Of a DNA stretch of 64,000 bases, positions 11,362 to 18,836 are shown in pieces. The stretch comes from Bacillus mobilis (GTDB taxonomy: Bacteria; Bacillota; Bacilli; Bacillales; Bacillaceae_G). The notes below the pieces were generated by a model. The model did no database searches. It was not told the origin of the DNA and saw only the letters and a program-made list of their open reading frames with translations. Each line of letters begins with the position of its first letter. Within the stretch, counting starts at the first letter, position 1. The stretch is taken from positions 62,001 through 126,000 of the forward strand of contig NZ_MACF01000086.1 in the NCBI RefSeq assembly GCF_001884045.1. The letters are read 5' to 3'. A program made the translations under genes and the position numbers.

Positions 11362-11673
11362 ATGAATGTATATATGGATGATCAAAGAAGTTGTCCGTAC
11401 GGGTATGTACCCGCCACTACAGTAGAATGTGCTTTGCAAATGGTTCGGGATTATGAGGTGAATATTCTTTCCCTTGATTTTAACATGGGTTGGGGAGAAA
11501 GAAATGGATTAGATTTTGTAGAGGCTTTTTGTAAAGAGGGTTTATATGTAAATGAAATGCACCTTCATACGAATGATGTCATCGGTATGCACAAGATGAA
11601 ACAGAGAATTAATAAGGGAAAGGAAGAAGGGGAAATTAATCCTCACCTTGTTGTTAAATATGTGGGGAGCTAA
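11362..11673 (+). CDS. Receiver-like cyclic-phosphate processing domain (cPRR) protein
   Basis: A 103-residue single-domain protein. MDDQRSCPYGY at the N-terminus and LSLDFNMGWGERNGLDFVE in the middle resemble the stand-alone receiver-like domain called cyclic-phosphate processing Receiver domain (cPRR), which keeps acidic residues and is predicted to act on nucleotide cyclic phosphates. A good AGAGGGGAT site precedes the ATG. The gene probably shares a transcript with comC. Recognition is from memory of the family and no function is demonstrated. Confidence 0.6.
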   Translation: MNVYMDDQRSCPYGYVPATTVECALQMVRDYEVNILSLDFNMGWGERNGLDFVEAFCKEGLYVNEMHLHTNDVIGMHKMKQRINKGKEEGEINPHLVVKYVGS

Positions 11674-11702
11674 AAACTCCAAAGTAAAACTTTGGAGTTT
11701 TT
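11673..11702. terminator. Bidirectional terminator
   Basis: AAAACTCCAAAG and CTTTGGAGTTTT form a 12-bp stem around TAAAA, between the convergent cPRR gene and the formate/nitrite transporter gene, with T/A tracts on both sides. Confidence 0.88.
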
Positions 11703-12552
11703 AATGTTTCATATGAGCTTGCAACGGAATGATCTCTTCTTGTTGAGCTGCTACTAATTCAGTTTCTTCTTGTTTTACGTCAGGTGCTTTTTTTGTTAAG
11801 TAATGATAAACCATACCGACAAATACAGACCCGCCAATAATGTTACCGATTGTAACTGGAATTAAGTTATGGATAGCACCTGCAAAAGAAATTGTCTCCG
11901 GATGCGGTGAAACTAAAGATAAAGCAAACAGTGATAAGTTTGCAATGCTATGCTCGTAACCAGATAAGAAGAATGTGAAAACGAGTAGCATCATCATCAT
12001 AATTTTTGCTGTATCACCTTTCACCTGAGAAGGTAAGAAGCACGCAAGACATACAAGCCAGTTACATAAAATTGCTTTAAAGAATAATTGCATTGTAGGT
12101 GTATTCATTTTTCCTTCTACTACTTTATTCATGAAATGACCGTGATCAATTGCTTCGAAAATTCCAGTTGCATAAAATAGTAAGGCAAAGAATAAAGCTC
12201 CAGCTAAATTCCCTGCATAACAAGCGACCCAGTTACGAAGTGTATCAGAAATCGTTGTTTCTTTTCTTAAAGTTGCTACTGTGAAGTACATTGTGTTTCC
12301 AGTAAATAATTCAGCGCCGCCATATATAATTAGTACGAGGGCAATTCCGAAAAACATAGAAGCAGCTAAATAAGTTGCTGGTGAATCAGCAATGTGAAAA
12401 AAGTTACCTAATTTAAAACATAGTACAATAATAAAACCGATATAAATACCCGCAAGTGCAGCACGAATGAAATATTGCATCGGGTTTGTATCTAGCATTT
12501 GTTTTTTGCTCTTAGCCAGTTTGACAACATAATCTAATCCTTGTTCTAGCAT
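11701..12552 (-). CDS. Formate/nitrite transporter (FNT family, YwcJ-like)
   Basis: Pentameric inner-membrane channel for formate, nitrite or related small anions. The 283-residue protein has six hydrophobic segments and FNT signatures (GAELFTGNTMYFTVA, GNLAGALFFALLFYATG, SGYEHSIANLS, GNIIGGSVFVGMVYHYL), plus a charged C-terminal tail. ATG follows AAAGGAG. Upstream are a perfect cre-type site and a Rex/FNR-like palindrome, pointing to CcpA and redox control. In B. subtilis the FNT gene ywcJ belongs to the Rex regulon, which fits. The ion carried cannot be told from the sequence. Confidence 0.9.
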   Translation of the reverse strand: MLEQGLDYVVKLAKSKKQMLDTNPMQYFIRAALAGIYIGFIIVLCFKLGNFFHIADSPATYLAASMFFGIALVLIIYGGAELFTGNTMYFTVATLRKETTISDTLRNWVACYAGNLAGALFFALLFYATGIFEAIDHGHFMNKVVEGKMNTPTMQLFFKAILCNWLVCLACFLPSQVKGDTAKIMMMMLLVFTFFLSGYEHSIANLSLFALSLVSPHPETISFAGAIHNLIPVTIGNIIGGSVFVGMVYHYLTKKAPDVKQEETELVAAQQEEIIPLQAHMKH

Positions 12553-12636
12553 GAGTAATACGCTCCTTTAGTACATCATCTATAAATACTCCTTATATGA
12601 ATAAAGTACATGGATTCGGTCGTAGTTTCAATAAGT

Positions 12637-12654
12637 TTGTGCAATGTTTCACAA
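12637..12654. promoter_or_regulatory. Rex- or FNR-like redox site upstream of the FNT gene
   Basis: TTGTGCAATGTTTCACAA differs at two positions from the Rex consensus TTGTGAA-N4-TTCACAA. On the minus strand it also reads TGTGA-N6-GCACA, one mismatch from an FNR/Crp-type site. Which regulator binds is open. Confidence 0.6.
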
Positions 12655-12673
12655 AAAGGACATACATACGTTA

Positions 12674-12688
12674 AGAAAACGTTTACAA
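12674..12688 (-). promoter_or_regulatory. cre (CcpA) site upstream of the FNT gene
   Basis: On the minus strand TTGTAAACGTTTTCT matches every position of the cre consensus WTGNAANCGNWNNCW. It lies about 120 nt upstream of the FNT start. Confidence 0.65.
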
Positions 12689-12740
12689 AAGATAGTATAA
12701 TAGAAATTTTTCTGGACATGGAAGGGGAGGAGGGAAAAAG

Positions 12741-12768
12741 AAAAAGCGCTGTAATTACAGCGCTTTTT
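12741..12768 (-). terminator. Terminator of terC, overlapping its stop codon
   Basis: A 28-nt perfect palindrome (AAAAAGCGCTGTAA and its mirror). On the minus strand the 5' arm encodes the last codons (EKAL) and the stop of the TerC gene, followed by a T-rich tail. Confidence 0.88.
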
Positions 12769-13549
12769 CGTCTAAATTCTTTTCTACTTTTACTTCTACC
12801 TCTTTTGAGAAGAACCAACCGCCAACTGCGATTCCAACTAATACAATCCAGAATGTTAGCTTCCATGGCGTAGATTCTGGGAATGAATGCGGAATTACAT
12901 TCAATGCAGGGTGTGCTAATGTATAGACTGCTAGTTTCACACCAACCCAACCTACAATTAAGAATGCAGCAGTTTCAAGTCCTGGCTTACGTTTTAAGAT
13001 TTGTACGAAAGCAGTTGCTGCAAATCGCATAATGATTAATCCGATAAGTCCACCTACAAAGATAACAACGAATTGCCCAGTATCAAGACTACCAATTGTA
13101 CCTAATCCTGTTTTTGGTAAAGTCATTGCTAATGCAACAGCAGCTAAAATTGAATCAACTGCGAAGGCAATATCAGCAACCTCAACTTTAAATACAGTCC
13201 ACCAAAAGTTCTCTTGTTTTTTCTTTGCTTCTTTTTCTTCTGTTTCTTCATCCGTATTCTTTTTAACATACGTTTTAAATAAATGATTACCAGCGATAAA
13301 CATAAGGTAAATGGCACCGATTGCTTGCACTTGCCATACATCGACTAGGAACGAAATCATAAATAATGATCCGAAACGGAAAACAAATGCTCCCGCTAAT
13401 CCATAAAATAGTGCTTTCTTACGTTTTTCTTCTGGTAAATGTTTTACCATAATTGCAAGAACAAGAGCGTTATCAGCTGCTAAAATCCCCTCTAGTGCAA
13501 TTAGGATGAGTAATACCCAACCATACTCCAATAATAATGATACATCCAT
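12755..13549 (-). CDS. TerC-family membrane protein (MeeF/YceF-like manganese exporter)
   Basis: Integral membrane protein of 264 residues with seven to eight hydrophobic segments and the TerC signatures EGILAADNALVLAIMV (acidic intramembrane motif), GLAGAFVFRF and VEVADIAFAVDSILAAVA. Members such as B. subtilis MeeF (YceF) export Mn2+ and help metallate secreted enzymes. An ATG at 13555 is too close to the AGAGGAG site; the ATG at 13549 has 7-nt spacing and is chosen. The leader holds a yybP-ykoY Mn2+ riboswitch with its own promoter and terminator, so expression should rise with manganese. The match of riboswitch and gene family strongly supports the role. Confidence 0.9.
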   Translation of the reverse strand: MDVSLLLEYGWVLLILIALEGILAADNALVLAIMVKHLPEEKRKKALFYGLAGAFVFRFGSLFMISFLVDVWQVQAIGAIYLMFIAGNHLFKTYVKKNTDEETEEKEAKKKQENFWWTVFKVEVADIAFAVDSILAAVALAMTLPKTGLGTIGSLDTGQFVVIFVGGLIGLIIMRFAATAFVQILKRKPGLETAAFLIVGWVGVKLAVYTLAHPALNVIPHSFPESTPWKLTFWIVLVGIAVGGWFFSKEVEVKVEKNLDEKAL

Positions 13550-13659
13550 GTACATTCTCCTCTCATTTCAATAAGTACTAAATAAGTGAAGAATTTCCCC
13601 ACTATTTAGTTTCCCCATACTCCTGCCTACTAACTTTGGAAGGATTTGGAAATGAATAC

Positions 13660-13693
13660 AAAAAAGACCTCTGCCGTTAATAGGCAAAGGTCT
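13660..13693 (-). terminator. Expression-platform terminator of the Mn riboswitch
   Basis: On the minus strand GACCTTTGCC and GGCAGAGGTC form a 10-bp stem (one G-U pair) around TATTAAC, followed by T6. It lies between the aptamer and terC and is the probable regulated terminator. Confidence 0.85.
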
Positions 13694-13699
13694 TGCTAG

Positions 13700-13807
13700 A
13701 CATATGTAATGAAAATGCCAACAAAGCCGGAAGAACTAAGTTCTACGTAATGACGACTTTGTTTCCAAGAAATAATTCTTGGACGCTACTCCCCTTTGGA
13801 GATATGC
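13700..13807 (-). ncRNA. yybP-ykoY manganese riboswitch
   Basis: On the minus strand the leader contains CAAAGGGGAGTAGC (13785-13798) and ACAAAGTCGTCATTACG (13746-13762), the two conserved internal-loop strings of the yybP-ykoY aptamer. GCATAT (13802-13807) can pair with ATATGT (13700-13705) to close P1. A terminator follows. Known members of this class bind Mn2+ and switch on exporter genes. Confidence 0.9.
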
Positions 13808-13819
13808 TATTGTACTCTC

Positions 13820-13848
13820 ATTATATGGATAATTTATACGGTTGTCAA
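13820..13848 (-). promoter_or_regulatory. Sigma-A promoter of the riboswitch-terC transcript
   Basis: Consensus TTGACA (13843-13848) and TATAAT (13820-13825) on the minus strand, exactly 17 nt apart. The -35 overlaps the ktrB stop codon. Transcription would start just before the aptamer. Confidence 0.9.
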
Positions 13849-15164
13849 CCTGTTAAAATATCTTCATTCGGGTATTTTATTTTTCGGTTCTTTTTACGTG
13901 CAAATGAAAAAGCCAATGTTAAAGGTCCCATCTTCCCGAAAAACATCATAAAGATAATAATAGCTTTTCCAATCATAGTTAAGTGTGGTGTGAAATTCAT
14001 ACTAAGACCGACAGTCCCAAATGCTGAAAATACTTCGAAAGCACTCATCAATAGAGGAACTCGCTCAGTAATACTTAAAATTAAAATAGCAAAAAAGATA
14101 AATGAAATGGAAATAATAGTGATGGTCAATGATTTGACAATGAGAGTATCTTTAATAGATTTTTTAAACACGACAATATCATCTTGTTCTTGTAAAAATT
14201 TAAATACCCCAAAAAACATGATTAAAAAGGTTGTTAACTTAATTCCACCACCGGTTGAAGCACTACCAGCGCCAATAAACATAAGGAGCATCATTAATAG
14301 TAGGGAAGGCTTTGATAATGCAGAAATATCAACTGTATTAAACCCGGCGGTACGCGTTGAAACCGCCTGGAAATAAGCGGCCATTCCTTCTTCAAATGGG
14401 GTAAATCCTCTCATAGAAAGAGAATTGTGGAACTCGAATATGAAAATAAAAATAGTCGCAATAATATTGACGATTAGAGTAGAAGAGAGCATAAGTTTTG
14501 AGTGTAATGTAAGGTTTTTAAAATTTTTCTTTCTTTTTATATCTATAATTACTGTAAAACCAATCCCCCCTAAAATAATGAGGGAAGAAATAACGAGATT
14601 GACAAGAATGCTATGAGAATGGGACATTAAATTATCGCTCCACACAGAAAAACCAGCATTGTTAAAAGCAGAGATTGAATGAAAAAAGCTATAATAGATC
14701 CCTTTAGCAATACCGTATTTTGGTACCCATTCAAAAGAAAGAATCAAAGTAGCGATACATTCGACTGTAAAAGAGAATAAAAATAATGCTTTGGCAAGAC
14801 GAATGACGCCACCAATGTTCGTTTGATTTAACGCTTGTTGCAGTAAAATTCGGTTTTGAAGACCAATTTTTCTGCCGAGCATAATCGCAATTAAAACGGC
14901 AAAGCTCATAATGCCAAGTCCGCCCACTTGTATAAGTGTTAAAATGACACATTGGCCAAATAAGGTAAATACTTTCCCCGTATCCACAACACCAAGCCCT
15001 GTAACCGTACAAGCAGAAACGGTTGTAAATAAAGCATCGAGCCATGAAATAGACGTTGTTGTAGCAATTGGTAGCTTTAATAAGCATGTACCGATAATGG
15101 ATAACATAATAAAAGACAAAGTAAGAACACGGGGAGGACTCATGCGAATGTTAATCCGTTTCAT
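13845..15164 (-). CDS. ktrB: KtrB-type potassium channel subunit
   Basis: Membrane subunit of a Ktr K+ uptake system, 439 residues. Four M1-P-M2 repeats are visible from their pore glycines: TVTGLGV, FNNAGFS, RTAGFN and FGTVGLS. The segment IGAGSASTGGGIKLTTF matches the KtrB gate loop. The C-terminus PNEDILTG is typical of KtrB. It needs a cytoplasmic RCK partner (KtrA), which is not in the window. A second, less similar channel of the same superfamily is at 21235. Start ATG has an AAAGGAA site but with long spacing. Confidence 0.88.
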   Translation of the reverse strand: MKRINIRMSPPRVLTLSFIMLSIIGTCLLKLPIATTTSISWLDALFTTVSACTVTGLGVVDTGKVFTLFGQCVILTLIQVGGLGIMSFAVLIAIMLGRKIGLQNRILLQQALNQTNIGGVIRLAKALFLFSFTVECIATLILSFEWVPKYGIAKGIYYSFFHSISAFNNAGFSVWSDNLMSHSHSILVNLVISSLIILGGIGFTVIIDIKRKKNFKNLTLHSKLMLSSTLIVNIIATIFIFIFEFHNSLSMRGFTPFEEGMAAYFQAVSTRTAGFNTVDISALSKPSLLLMMLLMFIGAGSASTGGGIKLTTFLIMFFGVFKFLQEQDDIVVFKKSIKDTLIVKSLTITIISISFIFFAILILSITERVPLLMSAFEVFSAFGTVGLSMNFTPHLTMIGKAIIIFMMFFGKMGPLTLAFSFARKKNRKIKYPNEDILTG

Positions 15165-15235
15165 GTCACGTATCGTTCCTTTCAGTTTACTCTTACTAGT
15201 ATGTGAAAAAACACGATTATGTATGTTAACAATAG

Positions 15236-15260
15236 AAAGAGGCAGAGAATATCTGCCTCT
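15236..15260 (-). terminator. Terminator of the SASP gene
   Basis: On the minus strand AGAGGCAGA and TCTGCCTCT form a 9-bp stem followed by a T-rich run. Confidence 0.82.
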
Positions 15261-15278
15261 AAGCCATATGTTATAGTA

Positions 15279-15464
15279 TTATCCACGTAATTGTTGTTGA
15301 GCTAAAGCAACAAGTCGTTTCGTTACTTCACCGCCAACTGAACCGTTAGAACGAGATGCTGTATTAGAACCTAAGCTAACACCAAATTCTTGTGCAATTT
15401 CATATTTAAATTGTTCAAGCGCTTGTTCTGCACCTGGAACTAGTAATTTGTTTGTTTTTACCAT
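15279..15464 (-). CDS. Alpha/beta-type small acid-soluble spore protein
   Basis: A 61-residue SASP that coats DNA in the spore core. It shows the germination protease site ([10 protein letters not shown]) and the C-terminal signature [28 protein letters not shown] a few codons upstream would add MCIS but would sit on the AAGGATG ribosome site, so the ATG at 15464 is taken. In its leader an inverted repeat CCAGTTCAG/CTGAACTGG (15490-15519) lies ~26 nt before the start. Expected to be made in the forespore under sigma G; I could not identify a clean sigma G promoter. Confidence 0.92.
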   Translation of the reverse strand: MVKTNKLLVPGAEQALEQFKYEIAQEFGVSLGSNTASRSNGSVGGEVTKRLVALAQQQLRG

Positions 15465-15591
15465 GCTGATACACATCCTTATGAGTAGTCCAGTTCAGCT
15501 AAGTATTTATCTGAACTGGTAACGTTATTTTATGTGGAAACGAAGTACTCATACGCGGAAGTAATCGGTGTGATTAGAAGTTATTGGATAG

Positions 15592-15623
15592 AAAAAAGAG
15601 TAGCAAATTTGCTACTCTTTTTT
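15592..15623 (-). terminator. Terminator of the phaQ-phaP-phaJ operon
   Basis: A 32-nt perfect palindrome with GAGTAGCAAA arms flanked by A6/T6. On the minus strand the first arm encodes the last residues (KKE) and stop of phaJ. Confidence 0.9.
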
Positions 15624-16055
15624 CAGTATTGTCGCTGTACCTTCCACGACAATATCATCTGATTGATTATATATGTTTGTTTGCAACGTAATGATTTTTT
15701 TATCGTCACGTTTTTTGATGACTTCTGCCACAACGCGAAGTGTATCGCCAATTTTGACAGGAGCACGGAATGAAACGTTTTGAGATAAATAAATCGTGTT
15801 TTTGCCAGGAAGTTTCGTTCCAAGAATCGTCGAAATGAAACTGGAAACGAGCATGCCATGAGCAATACGTTCTTTAAACATTGTCGTTTTTGCAAAAGAA
15901 TCTAAAATATGAATAGGATTCACATCTCCAGTTAATTTTGCAAAATTGATAACGTCCTCATCCGTAATCGTTTTTGTAAGGGATGCTTGATCACCGACTT
16001 GAATCTCATCATAACGAAGCTCCGGAACAGTTTGTGCTTCTTGAAATGGATTCAT
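15612..16055 (-). CDS. phaJ: (R)-specific enoyl-CoA hydratase PhaJ (MaoC-like)
   Basis: Makes (R)-3-hydroxyacyl-CoA from enoyl-CoA to feed PHA synthesis from fatty-acid oxidation. The hot-dog fold carries the hydratase 2 motif: Asp in GDVNPIH and His in ERIAHGMLVS. The ATG at 16055 follows AAGGAGG with 5-nt spacing and gives 147 residues, close to the family. The frame is open for 32 more codons up to an ATG at 16151 (MWELTAAQTK...), which has no ribosome site; I treat that part as spacer, but an extended form is not excluded. Last gene of phaQ-phaP-phaJ. Confidence 0.85.
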   Translation of the reverse strand: MNPFQEAQTVPELRYDEIQVGDQASLTKTITDEDVINFAKLTGDVNPIHILDSFAKTTMFKERIAHGMLVSSFISTILGTKLPGKNTIYLSQNVSFRAPVKIGDTLRVVAEVIKKRDDKKIITLQTNIYNQSDDIVVEGTATILKKE

Positions 16056-16156
16056 TTGGGCCTCCTTCTTTTCCATATCGAAAAATGCCAGCCATCTTGA
16101 TGTAGTAGGAGGAAGAAAGAGTTTTGTTTGTGCTGCAGTTAGCTCCCACATTTTTC

Positions 16157-16681
16157 TTACTTGATGGAAGTAAATAAATTTTTTGAGTTTTCCTCGAACT
16201 GCTTTGCGAGTTCTAGTTGTTTGGACTTGAACTCTCCCAAAAAAACTTCTAACTGTTTTTGAACCTCTTCACGTTGTACTTGTTGTTGTTCAATAAATTG
16301 TTTTGTTGTTTCTTCAAATTGACCGCTAGTTTGAGTAATAATAGACAACGATGTTTTCGTAGGAGAAACAGTAAGTTGGTGCATTTGAGTAGAAAGTTCA
16401 TTCCATTTCCCTTGCCACTCGTTAATTTGATCATTTAAGGAGTTTCCAGTTAATTGCTTCACGTAATCTGTATATTGGTTATTGAACTGAGCAGTGAATT
16501 GTTGTAGTTCTTTTTCTAGTTCATCTACTCCTGATGTTAATTTATGCAAAGCGTCTTGTTGTTGTTTTAAAGTTTCTAAAGTAAGTTGCTCCAATTGTTT
16601 CCCAGCTGAAGAGAAGAGGGAAAGAGATTGAGACCAGTTTTTCCAAAATGCATCGACTAATTCGTATGGCTTAGTTTCCAT
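16157..16681 (-). CDS. phaP: PHA granule-associated protein (phasin) PhaP
   Basis: Phasin of 174 residues that coats polyhydroxyalkanoate granules. It is almost wholly helical and amphipathic, rich in Gln, Glu, Lys and Leu, with coiled-coil-like stretches across residues ~20-170 and no signal peptide or catalytic motif. ATG follows GGAGGTCAAACA. Its place between phaQ and phaJ, divergent from phaRBC, is the conserved Bacillus PHA layout and carries most of the weight in the call. Confidence 0.88.
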   Translation of the reverse strand: METKPYELVDAFWKNWSQSLSLFSSAGKQLEQLTLETLKQQQDALHKLTSGVDELEKELQQFTAQFNNQYTDYVKQLTGNSLNDQINEWQGKWNELSTQMHQLTVSPTKTSLSIITQTSGQFEETTKQFIEQQQVQREEVQKQLEVFLGEFKSKQLELAKQFEENSKNLFTSIK

Positions 16682-16723
16682 TGTTTGACCTCCAAATGTT
16701 TTTTTGCATATTGTGAACGCAGA

Positions 16724-17176
16724 TTACTCTGCTGTACCACCAGGTGAAGATGAAGAATCCTTTTCATCCTTTTCTGGAGAAGTAGAAAATGGAAAGAATG
16801 CATTGGTGTATAACGTAAAAAACGTCCGCAACATATTTTGATAATGTTCAAAAGAAGTCGCACATGTTGTTAAATATTGCTCTCCATATTCTGTTAAAGA
16901 ATAAATTCGTTTCGCTGGCCCGCCTTCGCTTGTATCCCAAGTAGAAGAAATAAGGTTTTCTTTTTCTAACTTGCGCAATGTTCTATACACATTACCTTGG
17001 TCAACAGAAGAAAAGCCGATGTCCATTAGCATTTGAATGAGTTTGTAACCATGAAGACTCCAGTCTTTTAGACAGAGAAGTAAGAAAGGAACTAAGAAGT
17101 TTTTTGGCATGGAGTTTGGTTGTTTCGCTTGGTTTTTTTCCAAACTTTCTGGGTGTTCTGGTTCATTATGTAGCAT
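16724..17176 (-). CDS. phaQ: PHB-responsive repressor PhaQ (PadR family)
   Basis: PadR-type repressor of 150 residues that in Bacillus senses nascent PHB granules and represses phaQ-phaP. The N-terminal winged helix (about 28-110) contains HGYKLIQMLMDIGFSSVDQG and the wing EGGPAKRIYSLTEYGEQYL. The C-terminus is short and polar. It heads the minus-strand phaQPJ operon, divergent from phaRBC across a ~200-nt AT-rich gap in which I see no clear operator. Confidence 0.88.
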   Translation of the reverse strand: MLHNEPEHPESLEKNQAKQPNSMPKNFLVPFLLLCLKDWSLHGYKLIQMLMDIGFSSVDQGNVYRTLRKLEKENLISSTWDTSEGGPAKRIYSLTEYGEQYLTTCATSFEHYQNMLRTFFTLYTNAFFPFSTSPEKDEKDSSSSPGGTAE

Positions 17177-17374
17177 GATTGTGCATCACCTCATGAATCA
17201 GTTAGATGGAATTTTTTGCTTATAAGTGCAATTTACACCTATCTGTTTTTAATGTCAACACATTTATTGGAAAATAAAGAAAAATAAAATATAGACTTGA
17301 AGTTTTATTCAGAATATTAGAAAATAGTGAATAGGTTGAATTGTTTCAAAAACAAAAAAGGGAGTGTAGGCGAA

Positions 17375-17857
17375 GTGATTGATCAAAAATTCGATCCATT
17401 GCAAGCATGGAAAAATGCTTATGAACAAACCGAAACATTTTGGGGAAAAGCGCTCAATGAAACAATTAAAACAGAAGAATATTCTGCTTGGATGGGCAGC
17501 GTTCTAGACTTGAATTTGTTTTATCAAAAAGCGTTAAATGATACAACAAAAAGTTATTTAGAACAGGTGAATGTGCCTACGAAAGAGGATATCGCTAGAG
17601 TAGCTACGCTTGTTATCAACTTAGAAAATAAAGTTGATAACATTGAGGAAGTTCTAGAAGAGAAAGTGGATTCATTAGGACAAGCTCCTACATTAAAGCG
17701 TGATGTTACGAAAGTAAAACAAGATATTCGCACATTAGAAACGAAAGTTGATCAAATTTTGGAATTGCTAGAAAAGCAAAATGCAGTACTAGCGAAACTA
17801 CAAGTACCTGTAAAAGAAGAAGTAAAGCCTGCGAATAAGCCAGAAAATAAAAAATGA
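17375..17857 (+). CDS. phaR: Class IV PHA synthase subunit PhaR
   Basis: Accessory subunit needed with PhaC for class IV PHA synthase. The 160-residue protein has the FDPLQAWKNAYEQTETFWG N-terminus and a long C-terminal coiled coil (VATLVINLENKVDNIEEVL and following heptads), ending in a Lys/Pro/Glu-rich tail. Starts further upstream give a non-family N-terminus; GTG at 17375, about 10 nt after GGGAG, is chosen. It heads phaR-phaB-phaC. Confidence 0.87.
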   Translation: MIDQKFDPLQAWKNAYEQTETFWGKALNETIKTEEYSAWMGSVLDLNLFYQKALNDTTKSYLEQVNVPTKEDIARVATLVINLENKVDNIEEVLEEKVDSLGQAPTLKRDVTKVKQDIRTLETKVDQILELLEKQNAVLAKLQVPVKEEVKPANKPENKK

Positions 17858-18009
17858 TAATAGCGTTTGTTTATAACTTGTAAAAGGGAAGGGAGAATCT
17901 CTTTTTCATGTATAAACAACGAAACATAATTAATATATGGATTTTATTCATATGAGTACCAAAATGATTCATAACAATCGTTCACAAATTCATTTAAGGG
18001 GGAAAAGAA

Positions 18010-18753
18010 ATGGTTCAATTAAATGGCAAAGTAGCAATCGTAACAGGTGGGGCAAAAGGAATTGGAAAAGCAATTACAGTAGCATTAGCACAAGAGGGAG
18101 CAAAAGTAGTTATTAACTATAACAGCAGTAAAGAAGCAGCTGAAAACTTAGTAAATGAATTAGGAAAAGAAGGACATGACGTTTATGCAGTTCAAGCGGA
18201 TGTTTCGAAAGTAGAAGATGCAAACCGACTTGTAGAAGAAACTGTGAATCATTTTGGTAAAGTTGATATCCTTGTTAATAATGCTGGTATTACAAGAGAT
18301 CGTACATTCAAAAAGTTAAATCGTGAAGATTGGGAGCGCGTAATTGACGTGAACTTAAGCAGCGTATTTAATACGACAAGTGCTGTACTTCCATACATAA
18401 CGGAAGCTGAAGAAGGAAGAATCATTAGTATTTCTTCTATTATTGGTCAAGCTGGTGGATTTGGACAAACAAACTACTCTGCAGCAAAAGCAGGTATGTT
18501 AGGATTTACAAAATCATTAGCGTTAGAACTTGCAAAAACAAATGTAACTGTAAACGCAATTTGCCCAGGATTTATTGATACTGAAATGGTAGCAGAAGTA
18601 CCAGAAGAAGTACGTCAAAAAATCGTTGCGAAAATCCCGAAAAAACGTTTTGGTCAAGCTGATGAAATTGCAAAAGGTGTAGTATACCTATGCCGTGACG
18701 GTGCGTATATCACAGGTCAGCAATTAAACATTAACGGTGGATTATACATGTAA
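18010..18753 (+). CDS. phaB: Acetoacetyl-CoA reductase PhaB
   Basis: NADPH-dependent reductase converting acetoacetyl-CoA to (R)-3-hydroxybutyryl-CoA. Classical short-chain dehydrogenase of 247 residues: cofactor motif TGGAKGIG (about 12-19), NNAG (about 90-93), catalytic Ser ~143 and Tyr156/Lys160 in NYSAAK, and the C-terminal ITGQQLNINGG. FabG is the close alternative, but the setting between phaR and phaC decides. RBS AAGGGGG. Confidence 0.92.
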   Translation: MVQLNGKVAIVTGGAKGIGKAITVALAQEGAKVVINYNSSKEAAENLVNELGKEGHDVYAVQADVSKVEDANRLVEETVNHFGKVDILVNNAGITRDRTFKKLNREDWERVIDVNLSSVFNTTSAVLPYITEAEEGRIISISSIIGQAGGFGQTNYSAAKAGMLGFTKSLALELAKTNVTVNAICPGFIDTEMVAEVPEEVRQKIVAKIPKKRFGQADEIAKGVVYLCRDGAYITGQQLNINGGLYM

Positions 18754-18766
18754 TGAAGTAAGAAAA

Positions 18767-18804
18767 AAGTGCATATCCATAGCAGGAATGCACTTCTTTT
18801 TTTT
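18767..18804 (+). terminator. Terminator-like hairpin inside the phaRBC operon
   Basis: AAGTGCAT (18767-18774) pairs with ATGCACTT (18788-18795), followed by CTTTTTTTTT. It lies between phaB and phaC and has the form of an intrinsic terminator, so it probably reduces phaC transcription relative to phaRB. Confidence 0.75.
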
Positions 18805-18836
18805 AGAAAGAAATCGACCAAAAAGGAGATAGAAAA

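Noticed and set aside
13693-14376. Plus-strand open frame over the Mn riboswitch and the end of ktrB
   Set aside because: It is the antisense of a well-supported channel gene and a structured RNA leader.
16056-16151. Longer PhaJ starting at 16151
   Set aside because: No ribosome site there, while an AAGGAGG site sets the start at 16055; recorded as an alternative only.
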